64,000 bases of DNA from Megalopta genalis. Taxonomy: Eukaryota > Arthropoda > Insecta > Hymenoptera > Halictidae. A model generated the notes under the pieces. It was not told the origin of the DNA. It did not search any database and saw only the letters and a list, made by a program, of their open reading frames with translations. Position 1 is the stretch's first letter. The number at the start of each line of letters is the position of its first letter. The position numbers and the translations under genes are program-made. Shown here in pieces: positions 13,666-26,212 of this stretch. Location: contig NW_027476278.1 in the NCBI RefSeq assembly GCF_051020955.1, positions 186,001 through 250,000 of the forward strand. The letters are read 5' to 3'.

Positions 13666-13826
13666 TAGCTCAAATCAATGCGATGTAGAAGGCTTAGCTA
13701 CAAATACATGAGAAACAAATGATTTATATTCGGATAATTGCGATATGAGTGATATAACTTCAAATGCAGGCAAAACCAACGGGTTAGCTTAAAATCCATG
13801 CGAAACACATGATTTAGCATCAAATC
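13651..13826 (+). repeat. Rare block with CGGATAATTGCGATATG, copy 1
   Basis: This six-monomer stretch contains an unusual D monomer (ATATTCGGATAATTGCGATA) and an E variant with CAGGCAAAACCAACGGG. The same block recurs at 20721-20896 (shift 7070) with very few changes. It keeps the CpG-containing, presumably ancestral, form of type D. Confidence 0.87.
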
Positions 13827-16231
13827 AATGCGAAGTAGAAGGCTTACCTTCAAATCCTTGCAAACCGAATGATTTGGCTTCAAATACTTGCGAATATAAG
13901 TGATATAGCTTCAACTGCATGCGAAACAGACGAGTTATCTTCAAATCCATGCGAATCACATGATTTAGCTTCAAATCAATGCGAAGTAGAAGGATTAGCA
14001 TCAAATTCATGCGAGACAAATTATTTAGCTTCATATACTTGCGATATAAGTGATATAGCTTCAAATGCAGGCGGAACAAACAGTTAGCTTCAAATTCATG
14101 CGAAACACATGATTTAGCTTCAAATCAATGCGGAGTTAAAGGCTTAGCTTCAAATCCATGCGAATCAAATGGTTTAGCTTCAAAAACTTGTGATATACAT
14201 GATTTAGCTTCAAATGCATGCGAAACACATGATTTAGCTTCAAGTCCATGCGAAGTTGAAGGCTTATCTTCGAATCCATGCGAAACAAATGGTTTAGCTT
14301 CAAATACTTGTGATATACGTGATTTAGCTTCAACAGCATGCGAAGCAAACGAGTTAGCTTCAAATCCATGCGATACTCATGATTTAGCTTCAAATCAATG
14401 CGTATTAGAAGGGTTATCTTGGAATCCATGGGAAACAAATGGTTTAGCTTCTAATACTTGTGATATACATGATTTACCTTCAACAGCATGCGAAACAAAC
14501 GAGTTCGATACAAATCCATGCGAAACACATGATTTAGCTTCAAATCAATGCGAAGTACATGGGTTATCTTCGAATCCATGCGAAACAAATTGTTTAACTT
14601 CAAATACTTGTGATATACATGATTTATCTTCAACAGCATGCGAAACAAACGAGTTCGATTCAAATCCATGCGAAACACATGGTTTAGTTTCAAATCAATG
14701 CGAAGTAGAAGTCTGATCTTCGAATCCATGCGAAGCAAATGGTTTGGCTTCAAATACTAGTGATATACATGAGTTAGCTTCAACAACATGCGAAACAAAC
14801 GAGTTAGCTTCAAGTCCAAACGAAAAACATGATCTAGCATCAAGTCAACGCGAAGTTGATGGCTTAGCTTCAAATCCATGCGAAACGAATGATTTAGCTT
14901 CACATACTTGAAAATATAAGTGATATGGCTTCAAATGCAGGCGAAACAAACGAGTTAGCTTCAAATCCATGCGAAACACACGAATTAGCTTCAAATCAAT
15001 ACGAATTAGAAGGGTTATCTTGGAATCCATGCGGAACGTATGATATAGCTTCAAATACTTGTGATATACATGATTTAGTTTCAACCGCATGCGAAACAAA
15101 TGAGTTAGCTTCAAATCCAAGCGAAACACATGATTTAGCCCCAAATCAATGCGACGTAGAAGGCTTAGCTTCGAATAAATGCGGCACAAATGGATTACCT
15201 TGATATACCTGTGATATACATGATTTAGCTTCAACTACAAACAAAACAAACGAGTTAGCTTCAAATCCATGCGAAGCATATGATTTAACTTCAAATCAAT
15301 ACGAAGTAGAAGGCTGATATTCGAATCCATGCGAAACAAATGGTTTAGCTTCAAATACTTGTGTATACACGATTTAGCTTCAACAGCATGCGAAACAAAC
15401 AAGTCAACTTCAAATCCATGCGAAACACATGATTTAGATTAAAATCAATGCGAAGTAGAAGGCTTATCTTCGAATCCGTGCGAAACAAATGGTTTAGCTT
15501 CAAATACTTGTGATACATTTGATTTAGCTTCAACAGCATGCGAAACAAACGAGTTATCTTCAAATACATGCGAATCGCATGATTTAGCTTCAAATCAATG
15601 CGAAGTAGAAGGGTTATCTTCGAATCCATGCGAAACAAATGGTTTAGCTGCAAATACTTGTGATATACATGATTTAGCTTCAACTGCATGCGAAACAAAC
15701 GAGGTAGCTTCAAATCCATGGGAACACATGAGTTAGCTTCAAATCAATGCGATGTGGAAGGCTAATCTTCGAATCGATGCGAAACAAATGATTTAGCTTC
15801 AATTACTTGTGATACACTTGATTTAGCTTCAACAGCATGCGAAATAAACGAGTCAGCTTCAAATCCATGCGAAGCAAATGATTTAGCATCAAATCAATGC
15901 GAAGTAGAAGGCTGATCTTCGAATCCATGCGAAGCAAATGGTTTAGCTTCAAATACTTGTGATATACATGATTTAGCTTCAACAGAATGCGAAAGTAACG
16001 AGTTAGTTTCAAATCCATGCGAAACACATGAATTAGCTTCAAATCAATACGAATTAGAAGGGTTATCTTGGAATCCATGCGAAACGTATGATATAGTTTC
16101 AAATACTTGTGATATACATGATTTAGTTTCAACCGCATGCGAAACAAATGGTTTAGCTTCAAATACTTGTGATACACTTGATTTAGCTTCAACAGCATGC
16201 GAACCAAACGAGTTAGCTTCAAATCCATGCG
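13666..16231 (+). repeat. Satellite between the two 5.2-kb-shifted blocks
   Basis: This is ordinary satellite with no gene visible. It holds the D+ variant near 13873 and 14895, a segment at 14100-14700 mixing A-E cycles with GTACATGGGTTATC monomers, and from about 14900 the first long run of regular 150-bp cycles with CAGCATGC E monomers. The stretch 14901-15360 resembles the 451-bp and 1500-bp blocks found at 25-29 kb, so young and old material are interleaved here. Confidence 0.82.
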
Positions 16232-18698
16232 AACACATGATTTAGCTTCAAATCAATGCGAAGTAGGAGGCTTATCTTCGAATCCATGCGAAACAAATGG
16301 TTCAGCTTCAAATACTTGTGATATACGTGATTTAGCTTCAACAGCATGCGAAACAAACGAGTTAGCTTCAAATCCATGCGAAACTCATGATTTAGCTTCA
16401 AATCAATGGGAATTAGAAGGGTTATCTTGGAATCCATGCGAAACAAATGGTTTAGCTTCTAATACTTGTGGTATACATGATTTACCTTCAACAGCATGCG
16501 AAACAAACGAGTTAACTTCAAGTCCAAGCGAAATACATGATTTATCATCAAGTCAACGCGAAGTTGACGGCTTAGCTTCAAATCCATGCGTAACGAATGA
16601 TTTAGCTACACATACTTGAGAATATCAGTGCTATAGCTTCAAATGCAGGCGAAACAAACGAGTTAGCTTCAAAACCATGCGAAACGCATGATTTAGCATC
16701 TAATCAATGAGAAGTAGAAGGCTGATCTTCGCAATCCATGCGAAGTAAATGGTTTAGCTTCAAATACTTGTGATACACTTGATTTAGCTTCAACAGCATG
16801 CGAAACAAACGAGTTAGCTTCAAATCCATGCGAAACACATGATTTAGCATCAAATCAATGCGATGTAGAAGGCTGATCTTCGAATCCATGCGAAGCAAAT
16901 GGTTTAGCTTCAAATACTTGTGATATACGTGATATAGCTTCAACAGCATGCGAAACAAACGAGTTAGCTTCAAATCCATGCGAAATTCATGATTTAGCTT
17001 CAAATCAATGCGAATTAGAAGGGTTATCTTGGAATCCATGCGAAACATATGATATAGCTTCAAATACTTGTGATATACATGATTTAGCTTCAACAGCATG
17101 CGAAACAGACGAGTTAGCTTCAAATTCATGCGAACACATGATTTAGCTTCAAATCAATGCGAAGTAGGAGGCTTATCTTCGAATCCATGCGAAACAAATG
17201 GTTTAGCTTCAAATACTTGTGATATACGTGATTTAGCTTCAACAGCATGCGAAACAAACGAGTTAGCTTCAAATCCATGCGAAACTCATGATTTAGCTTC
17301 AAATCAATGCGTATTAGAAGGGTTATCTTGGAATCCATGGGAAACAAATGGTTTAGCTTCTAATACTTGTGATATACATGATTTACCTTCAACAGCATGC
17401 GAAACAAACGAGTTCGATACAAATCCATGCGAAACACATGATTTAGCTTCAAATCAATGCGAAGTACATGGGTTATCTTCGAATCCATGCGAAACAAATT
17501 GTTTAACTTCAAATACTTGTAATATACATGATTTATCTTCAACAGCATGCGAAACAAACGAGTTCGATTCAAATCCATGCGAAACACATGGTTTAGTTTC
17601 AAATCAATGCGAAGTGGAAGGCTTATCCTCGAATCCATGCGAAACGTATAGTTTAGGTGCAAAAACTTGTGATATACATGATTCAGCTTCAACTGCTTGC
17701 GAAACAAACGAGTTAGCTTCAAATCCATGCGAAACATATGAATTAGCATCTAATCAATGAGAAGTAGAAGGCTTAGCTTCAAATCCGTGCGAATCAAACG
17801 TTGTAGCTTCAAATACTTGTGGTATTTATGATTTAGCTTCAACTGCATGCGCAACAGATGGTTCAGCTCCAAATACTTGTGATGAACATGATTTAGCTTC
17901 AACTGCATGCGAATCAATTGTTTTAGCACCAAATACTTGTGATATACATGATTTTGCTTCAAATGCAGGCGAAACGAACGAGTAAGCTTCAAATCCATGC
18001 GAAACACATGATTTAGATTCAAATCAATGCGAAGTAGAAGACAGCTTCAAATACATGAGAAACATATGGTTAGCTTCAAATCAATTGGAAGTAGAAGGCT
18101 TAGTTTCAAATCCATGCGAAACACATGGTTTAGCTTAATATTCATGCGAAATAAATGGTTTAGCATCAAAACTTTTGATAAACATGATTTAGATTCAACT
18201 GCATGCGAAAGAAACGCGTGAGCTTCAAATCCAAGCGAACCACATGATTTAGCTTCAAATCAATGCGAAGTAGAAGGCTTATCATCAAATCCATGCGAAT
18301 CAAACGTGTTAGCTTCAAACACTTGTGATATACATGATTGAGCTTCAACTGCATGCAAAACAAACGAGTTAGCTTCAGATCCATGCAAAACACATGATTT
18401 AGCTTCAAATTCATTCGAAACACTTGGTTTAGCTTAATATTCATGCCAAACAAAAGGTTCAGCTACAAATACTTATGATATACATGATTTAGCTTCAACT
18501 GCATGCGAAAAAAACGAGTTAGCTTCAAATGCAAGCGAACAAATGATTTAGCTTAAAATCAATGCGAAGCCGATGGCTGATCGTCGAATCCATGCGAAAC
18601 GAATGGTTTAGCTTCTACTACTTGTGATATACATGATTTAGCTTCAACTGCATGCGAAACAAACGAGTTAGCATCAAATACAAGCGAAACACATGATT
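16232..18698 (+). repeat. Block copied from 10958-13665, shorter version
   Basis: This is near-identical to the earlier block apart from the missing segment of about 241 bp at 17761-17773. Small differences are visible, such as CGTGATATAGC at 16926 where 11652 has CGTGATTTAGC. The block ends at 18698, where GATTCAGTTTC replaces GATTTAGCTC. Confidence 0.88.
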
Positions 18699-19269
18699 CA
18701 GTTTCAAATCAATGCGAAGTAGAAGGCTTAGCTTCAAATCTAGCGAAACGAATGATTTAGCTTCAAATACTTGCGAATATCACTGATATAGCTTCAAATG
18801 CAGGCGAAACAAACGAGTTAGCTTTAAATCCATGCAAAAGACATGATTTACCTTGAAATCAATGCGTAGTAGAAGGCTTAGTTTGAAGTCCATGCATATC
18901 AAGTTGATTAGCTTCAAATACATATGATATACATGATCTAGCTTCAACTGCTTGGGAAGCAAACGAGTTAACGTCAAATCCATTCAAAACACATTATTTA
19001 GCTTCAAATCCAGGCGAAACTCATGATTTAGCTTCAAATCAATGCGAAGTAGAAGGCTAATCTTCGAATCCATGCGAATCAAGTGGTTCAGCCTCAAATA
19101 CTTGTGATATGCGTGATTTTGCTTCAACTGTATGCATAACGAACGAGTTAGCTTCAAATCCAAGCGAAACACATGATTTAGATTCAAATCAATGCGAAGT
19201 AGAAGGCTTAGCTTCAAATCCAGCGATACGAATGGTTTAGCTTCAAACACTTGTGATATACATGATATA

Positions 19270-19870
19270 GCTTCAAATGCAGGCGAAACGAATGAGTTAG
19301 CTTCAAATACAAGCGAAACACATGATTCTGCCTCAAGTCAATGCGAAATAGAAGGCTTAGCTTCAAATCCATGCGAAACAAAAAGTTAAGATTCTAATAC
19401 TTGTGACATACATGATTTAGTTTCAAATGCATGCGAAACTAACGAGTTAGTTTCAAATACAAGCGAAACACACGATTCCGCTTCAAATCAGTGCGAAGCA
19501 GAAGTCTGATCTTCGAATCCATGCGAAACAAATGGTTTAGCTTCAAATACTTGTGATATACATGATTTAGTTTCAACTGCATGCGAAACAAACGAGTTAG
19601 CTTTAGATCCAAGCGAAACACATGATTTAGAATCAAATCAATGCGAAGTAGAAGACTTAGCTTCAAATACATGAGAAACATATGGTTAGCTTCAAATCAA
19701 TTGGAAGTAGAAGGCTTAGCTTCAAATCCAAGCGAAACACATGATTTGGGTTCAACTCAATGCGAAGTAGAAGGCTTAGCTTCAAATCCATGCGAAACGA
19801 GTGATTTGGCTTCAAATACTTTTGATATAAATGATTTAGATTCAACTGCATGCGAGACAAACGGGTTGGG
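19270..19870 (+). repeat. Block with AAAAAGTTAAGATTC, copy 1 of 3
   Basis: The segment recurs at 21277-21877 (shift 2007) and in part at 22957-23256 (a further 1680 bp). Diagnostic variants are CATGATTCTGCCTC, GTTAAGATTCTAATAC and GAAGCAGAAGTCTGATC. Copy 2 reads ACAAAATGTTAAG where copies 1 and 3 read ACAAAAAGTTAAG. Confidence 0.88.
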
Positions 19871-20259
19871 TTCAAATACAAGCGAAACACACGATTCCAC
19901 TTCAAATCAGTGCGAAGCAGAAGTCTGAACTTCGAGTCCATGCGAAACAAATGGTTTAGCTTCAAATACTTGTGTTATACATGATTTAGTTTCAACTGCA
20001 TGCGAAACAAACGAGTTAGCTTTAGATCCAAGCCAAACACATGATTTAGCTTCAAATCAATGCGAAGTAGAAGGCTTTGCTTGAAATCCATGCGCAACGG
20101 TTAGTTTAGCTTCAAATACTTGTTTTGTACATGATTTAGCTTCAACTGCATGCGAAACAAACGAGATAGCTTCAGATCCAAGCGAAACACATGATTTAGC
20201 TTCAAATGCAGGTGAAACAAACGAATTAACTTCAAATCCATGCGAAACACATGATTTAG
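19871..20259 (+). repeat. Block with CTGAACTTCGAGTCC, copy 1 of 2
   Basis: The segment recurs at 21968-22356 (shift 2097). It is marked by GTCTGAACTTCGAGTCC, GGCTTTGCTTGAAATCC and CATGCGCAACG. Small differences include TTGTTTTGTACATG (20121) against TTGTTTTATACATG. In copy 1 it directly follows the GTTAAGATTC block, while in copy 2 about 90 bp intervene. Confidence 0.87.
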
Positions 20260-20720
20260 TTTCAAATCAATGCGAAGTAGAAGGCCTACCTTGAATCCAT
20301 GCGAAACGAATGGTTCAGCTTCAAATACTTGTGTTATACATGATTTAGTTTCTACTGCATGCGAAACAAACGAGTTAGCTTCAAATCCAAGCGAAAAACA
20401 TAATTTAGCATCACGACAACGCGAAGTTGAAGGCTTAGCTTCAAATCCATGCGAAACAAATGGTTTAGCTACAAACACTTGTTTTATACATGATTTAGCT
20501 TCCACTGCATGTGAATCAATTCGTTGAGCACCAAATACTTGTGATATACATGATATTGCTTCAAATGCAGGCGAAACAACCGAGTTAGTTTCAAATCCGT
20601 GCGAAACACGTGATTTAGCTTAATATTCATGCGAAGCAAATGGTTTAGCTTCATATACTTGTGATATACATAATTTAGCTTCCACTGCATGCGAAGCAAG
20701 CGAGTTAGCTTCAAATGCAA

Positions 20721-20896
20721 GCGAAACACATGATTTAGCTCAAATCATTGCGATGTAGAAGGCTTAGCTACAAATACATGAGAAACAAATGATTTATATT
20801 CGGATAATTGCGATATGAGTGATATAACTTCAAATGCAGGCAAAACCAACGGGTTAGCTTAAAATCCATGCGAAACGCATGATTTAGTTTCAAATC
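20721..20896 (+). repeat. Rare block with CGGATAATTGCGATATG, copy 2
   Basis: This is the partner of 13651-13826, with for example TCATTG for TCAATG and CGAAACGCATG for CGAAACACATG. Its surroundings are different, so the block was moved or copied as a short piece. Confidence 0.87.
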
Positions 20897-21276
20897 AATG
20901 CGAAGTAGAAGGCTTATTTTGAAATCCATGCAAATCAAATGGTTTAGCTTCAAATAATTGTGATATACATGATTTAGCTTCAACTGCATGCGATACAAAC
21001 GAGTTATCTTCAAATCCATGCGAAACACATGATTTAGCTTTAAATCAATACGAGGTAGATGGCTGATCTTCGAATCCATGCGAAACAAATGGATTAGCTT
21101 CAAATACTTGTGATATACATGATTTATCTTCAACTGCATGCGAAACAAACGAGATAGCTTTAAATCCATCCGAAACAGATGATTTAGATTAAAATCAATG
21201 CGAAGTAGAAGGCTTATTTTGAAATCCATGCGAATCAAGTGGTTTAGCACAAAATACTTGTGATATACACGATTTT

Positions 21277-21877
21277 GCTTCAAATGCAGGCGAAACGAAT
21301 GAGTTAGCTTCAAATACAAGCGAAACACATGATTCTGCCTCAAGTCAATGCGAAATAGAAGGCTTAGCTTCAAATCCATGCGAAACAAAATGTTAAGATT
21401 CTAATACTTGTGACATACATGATTTAGTTTCAAATGCATGCGAAACTAACGAGTTAGTTTCAAATACAAGCGAAACACACGATTCCGCTTCAAATCAGTG
21501 CGAAGCAGAAGTCTGATCTTCGAATCCATGCGAAACAAATGGTTTAGCTTCAAATACTTGTGATATACATGATTTAGTTTCAACTGCATGCGAAACAAAC
21601 GAGTTAGCTTTAGATCCAAGCGAAACACATGATTTAGAATCAAATCAATGCGAAGTAGAAGACTTAGCTTCAAATACATGAGAAACATATGGTTAGCTTC
21701 AAATCAATTGGAAGTAGAAGGCTTAGCTTCAAATCCAAGCGAAACACATGATTTGGGTTCAACTCAATGCGAAGTAGAAGGCTTAGCTTCAAATCCATGC
21801 GAAACGAGTGATTTGGCTTCAAATACTTTTGATATAAATGATTTAGATTCAACTGCATGCGAGACAAACGAGTTGGG
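21277..21877 (+). repeat. Block with GTTAAGATTC, copy 2 of 3
   Basis: This is the partner of 19270-19870. It is followed by CAAACCCATGCGAAAC and a second GTTAAGATTC near 21901, so the local arrangement was rebuilt after copying. Confidence 0.88.
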
Positions 21878-21967
21878 TTCAAACCCATGCGAAACAAAAA
21901 GTTAAGATTCTAATACTTGTGACATACATGATTTAGTTTCAACTGCATGCGAAACTAACGAGTTAGT

Positions 21968-22356
21968 TTCAAATACAAGCGAAACACACGATTCCACTTC
22001 AAATCAGTGCGAAGCAGAAGTCTGAACTTCGAGTCCATGCGAAACAAATGGTTTAGCTTCAAATACTTGCGTTATACATGATTTAGTTTCAACTGCATGC
22101 GAAACAAACGAGTTAGCTTTAGATCCAAGCCAAACACATGATTTAGCTTCAAATCAATGCGAAGTAGAAGGCTTTGCTTGAAATCCATGCGCAACGATTA
22201 GTTTAGCTTCAAATACTTGTTTTATACATGATTTAGCTTCAACTGCATGCGAAACAAACGAGATAGCTTCAGATCCAAGCGAAACACATGATTTAGCTTC
22301 AAATGCAGGTGAAACAAACGAATTAACTTCAAATCCCTGCGAAACACATGATTTAG
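21968..22356 (+). repeat. Block with CTGAACTTCGAGTCC, copy 2 of 2
   Basis: This is the partner of 19871-20259. It then joins the A/B/C+ block with CATCTAATCAATGAGAAG at about 22350, showing a junction between two otherwise separate block families. Confidence 0.87.
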
Positions 22357-22956
22357 CATCTAATCAATGAGAAGTAGAAGGCTGATCTTCGCAATCCATG
22401 CGAAGTAAATGGTTTAGCTTCAAATACTTGTGATACACTTGATTTAGCTTCAACAGCATGCGAAACAAACGAGTTAGCTTCAAATCCATGCGAAACACAT
22501 GATTTAGCATCTAATCAATGAGAAGTAGAAGGCCTATCTTCGAATCCATGCGAAACGAATGGTTCAGCTTCAAATACTTGTGTTATACATGATTTAGTTT
22601 CTACTGCGTGCGAAACAAACGAGTTAGCTTCAAATCCAGGCGAAACACATGATTTAGTTTCAAATCAATGCGAAGTAGAAGGCTGATCTTCGAATCCATA
22701 CGATACAGATTATTTAGTTTCAAATACTTGTGATATACATGATTTAGCTTCAACAGCATGCGAAACAAACGTGTTAGCTTCAAATCCAAGCGAAAAACAT
22801 AATTTAGCATCACGACAACGCGAAGTTGAAGGCTTAGCTTCAAATCCATGCGAAACAAATGGTTTAGCTACAAACACTTGTTTTATACATGATTAAGCTT
22901 CAACTGCATGTGAATCAATTCGTTGAGCACCAAATACTTGTGATATACATGATATT

Positions 22957-23256
22957 GCTTCAAATGCAGGCGAAACGAATGAGTTAGCTTCAAATACAAG
23001 CGAAACACAAGATTCTGCCTCAAGTCAATGCGAAATAGAAGGCTTAGCTTCAAATCCATGCGCAACAAAAAGTTAAGATTCTAATATTTGTGACATACAT
23101 GATTTAGTTTCAAATGCATGCGAAACTAACGAGTTAGTTTCAAATACAAGCGAAACACACGATTCCGCTTCAAATCAGTGCGAAGCAGAAGTCTGATCTT
23201 CGAATCCATGCGAAACAAATGGTTTAGCTTCAAATACTTGTGATATACATGATTTA
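22957..23256 (+). repeat. Block with GTTAAGATTC, copy 3 of 3 (partial)
   Basis: About 300 bp match 21277-21576 with private changes (CACAAGATTCTGCC, CTAATATTTGTGAC). It stops where GATTTAGCTTCAACTGC replaces GATTTAGTTTCAACTGC. Confidence 0.85.
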
Positions 23257-23447
23257 GCTTCAACTGCATGCGAAACAAACGAGCTAGCTTCAAATCCAAG
23301 CGAAACACTTGATTTAGCTACAAATCAATGCGATGTAGATGGTTTCGCTTCAAATCAATGCGAAGTAGAAGGCTTATCTTCGAATCCATGCAAACAAATG
23401 GTTTAGGTTCAAATACTTGTGATATACATGATTTAGATTCAAATGCA
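23257..23447 (+). repeat. Satellite at the left/middle domain junction
   Basis: About 190 bp of ordinary satellite between the GTTAAGATTC block and the 2765-bp-shifted block. It has two consecutive type B-like monomers (CAAATCAATGCG twice, near 23320 and 23350) and a one-base deletion in CCATGCAAACAAATGG. No gene is visible. Confidence 0.8.
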
Positions 23448-24370
23448 TGCGAAAGTAACGAGTTAGTTTCAAATCCATGCGAAACACATGAATTAGCTTC
23501 AAATCAATACGAATTAGAAGGGTTATCTTGGAATCCATGCGAAACGTATGACATAGCTTCAAATACTTGTGATATACATGATTTAGTTTCAACCGCATGC
23601 GAAACAAATGGTTTAGCTTCAAATACTTGTGATACACTTGATTTAGCTTCAACAGCATGCGAACCAAACGAGTTAGCTTCAAATCCATGCGAACACATGA
23701 TTTAGCTTCAAATCAATGCAAAGTAGGAGGCTTATCTTCGAATCCATGCGAAACAAATGGTTTAGCTTCAAATACTTGTGATATACGTGATTTAGCTTCA
23801 ACAGCATGCGAAACAAACGAGTTAGCTTCAAATCCATGCGAAACTCATGATTTAGCTTCAAATCAATGGGAATTAGAAGGGTTATCTTGGAATTCATGCG
23901 ACACAAATGGTTTAGCTTCTAATACTTGTGATATACATGATTTACCTTCAACAGCATGCGAAACAAACGAGTTAACTTCAAGTCCAAGCGAAATACATGA
24001 TTTATCATAAAGTCAACGCGAAGTTGACGGCTTAGCTTCAAATCCATGCGTAACGAATGATTTAGCTACACATACTTGAGAATATCAGTGCTATAGCTTC
24101 AAATGCAGGCGAAACAAACGAGTTAGCTTCAAAACCATGCGAAACGCATGATTTAGCATCTAATCAATGAGAAGTAGAAGGCTGATCTTCGCAATCCATG
24201 CGAAGCAAATGGTTTAGCTTCAAATACTTGTGATACACTTGATTTAGCTTCAACAGCATGCGAAACAAACGAGTTAGCTTCAAATCCATGCGAAACACAT
24301 GATTTAGCATCAAATCAATGCGAAGTAGAAGGCTGATCTTCGAATCCATGCGAAGCAAATGGTTTAGCTT

Positions 24371-24821
24371 CACATACTTGAAAATATAAGTGATATGGCT
24401 TCAAATGCAGGCGAAACAAACGAGTTAGCTTCAAATCCATGCGAAACACACGAATTAGCTTCAAATCAATACGAATTAGAAGGGTTATCTTGGAATCCAT
24501 GCGAAACGTATGATATAGCTTCAAATACTTGTGATATACATGATTTAGCTTCAACAGCATGCGAAATAGACGAGTTAGCTTCAAACCCATGCGAAACACA
24601 TGATTTAGCATCTAATAAATGCGAAGTAGAAGGCTGATCTTCGAATCCATGCGAAGCAAATGGTTTGGCTTCAAATACTTGTGATACACTTGATTTAGCT
24701 TCAACAGCATGCGAAACAAACGAGTTAGCTTCAAGTCCAAATGAAAAACATGATTTAGCATCAAGTCAACGCGAAGTTGATGGCTTAGCTTCAAATCCAT
24801 GCGAAACGAATGATTTAGCTT
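24371..24821 (+). repeat. 451-bp tandem unit, copy 1
   Basis: The unit begins at CACATACTTGAAAATATAAG and is fifteen monomers plus one base, the extra base coming from D+. It is followed without a gap by a nearly identical copy at 24822-25272. One + strand open frame of 80 codons (24395-24637) is repeated identically in the next copy. Confidence 0.92.
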
Positions 24822-25272
24822 CACATACTTGAAAATATAAGTGATATGGCTTCAAATGCAGGCGAAACAAACGAGTTAGCTTCAAATCCATGCGAAACAC
24901 ACGAATTAGCTTCAAATCAATACGAATTAGAAGGGTTATCTTGGAATCCATGCGAAACGTATGATATAGCTTCAAATACTTGTGATATACATGATTTAGC
25001 TTCAACAGCATGCGAAATAGACGAGTTAGCTTCAAACCCATGCGAAACACATGATTTAGCATCTAATAAATGCGAAGTAGAAGGCTGATCTTCGAATCCA
25101 TGCGAAGCAAATGGTTTGGCTTCAAATACTTGTGATACACTTGATTTAGCTTCAACAGCATGCGAAACAAACGAGTTAGCTTCAAGTCCAAATGAAAAAC
25201 ATGATTTAGCATCAAGTCAACGCGAAGTTGATGGCTTAGCTTCAAATCCATGCGAAACGAATGATTTAGCTT
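24822..25272 (+). repeat. 451-bp tandem unit, copy 2
   Basis: This is nearly identical to 24371-24821. A third copy begins at 25273 but matches only for about 175 bp before passing into a different sequence (GATTTAGTTTCAACCGC). Confidence 0.92.
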
Positions 25273-25735
25273 CACATACTTGAAAATATAAGTGATATGG
25301 CTTCAAATGCAGGCGAAACAAACGAGTTAGCTTCAAATCCATGCGAAACACACGAATTAGCTTCAAATCAATACGAATTAGAAGGGTTATCTTGGAATCC
25401 ATGCGAAACGTATGATATAGCTTCAAATACTTGTGATATACATGATTTAGTTTCAACCGCATGCGAAACAAATGAGTTAGCTTCAAATCCAAGCGAAACA
25501 CATGATTTAGCCACAAATCAATGCGACGTAAAAGGATTAGCTTCGAATAAATGCGGCACAAATGGATTACCTTGATATACCTGTGATATACATGATTTAG
25601 CTTCAACTGCAAACAAAACAAACGAGTTAGCTTCAAATCCATGCGAAGCATATGATTTAACTTCAAATCAATACGAAGTAGAAGGCTGATATTCGAATCC
25701 ATGCGAAACAAATGGTTTAGCTTCAAATACTTGTG

Positions 25736-26212
25736 ATATACGTGATTTAGCTTCAACAGCATGCGAAACAAACGAGTGAGCTTCAAATCCATGCGAAACT
25801 CATGATTTAGCTTCAAATCAATGGGAATTAGAAGGGTTATCTTGGAATCCATGCGAAACAAATGGTTTAGCTTCTAATACTTGTGATATACATGATTTAC
25901 CTTCAACAGCATGCGAAACAAACGAGTTAACTTCAAGTCCAAGCGAAATACATGATTTATCATCAAGTCAACGCGAAGTTGACGGCTTAGCTTCAAATCC
26001 ATGCGTAACGAATGATTTAGCTACACATACTTGAGAATATCAGTGCTATAGCTTCAACAGCATGCGAAATAAACGAGTCAGCTTCAAATCCATGCGAAAC
26101 AAATGATTTAGCATCAAATCAATGCGATGTAGAAGGCTGATCTTCGAATCCATGCGAAGCAAATGGTTTAGCTTCAAATACTTGTGATATACATGATTTA
26201 GCTTCAACAGCA
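25736..26212 (+). repeat. Satellite between the 2765-bp-shifted blocks
   Basis: Ordinary cycles that repeat the GATTTATCATCAAGTCAACG and CACATACTTGAGAATATCAG variants also seen near 4180, 11270 and 16540. The sequence after CAGTGCTATAGC differs from those copies (CAACAGCATGC instead of CAAATGCAGG), which marks a recombination junction near 26050. No gene is visible. Confidence 0.83.

Larger units (their letters stand above)
1..23290 (+). repeat. Divergent, irregular left domain of the array
   Basis: Monomers here match the same five types but the order is often not A-B-C-D-E. The first 450 bases read roughly D-E-A-D-E-A-B-C-D-E-D-E-D-E-A-B. Many monomers carry private changes (for example AAACATATGGTTAGC, a shortened D with AAAACCTTTGATATAC, and GCTTAATATTCATGC) and one-base indels. 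The E type mostly has CTGCATGC. The right limit is a judgement, placed where block copies with CAGCATGC E monomers become the rule. This is the pattern expected for older, less homogenised satellite at an array flank. Confidence 0.8.
23448..25735 (+). repeat. Block copied to 26213-28049, with three 451-bp sub-copies
   Basis: The left part matches with a shift of 2765 bp and the right part with 2314 bp. The difference is exactly one 451-bp sub-unit. It contains D+ monomers at the start of each 451-bp copy, a C+ near 24181 and an A- near 23690. The match ends where TTGTGATATACGTG (25731) faces TTGTGTATACACG (28045). Confidence 0.88.

Noticed and set aside
20101..20505. A - strand gene in the FEAKSFVSHG frame (134 codons)
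   Set aside because: This frame is normally closed by a TGA in every type B monomer. Here it runs on only because indels move it between frames.
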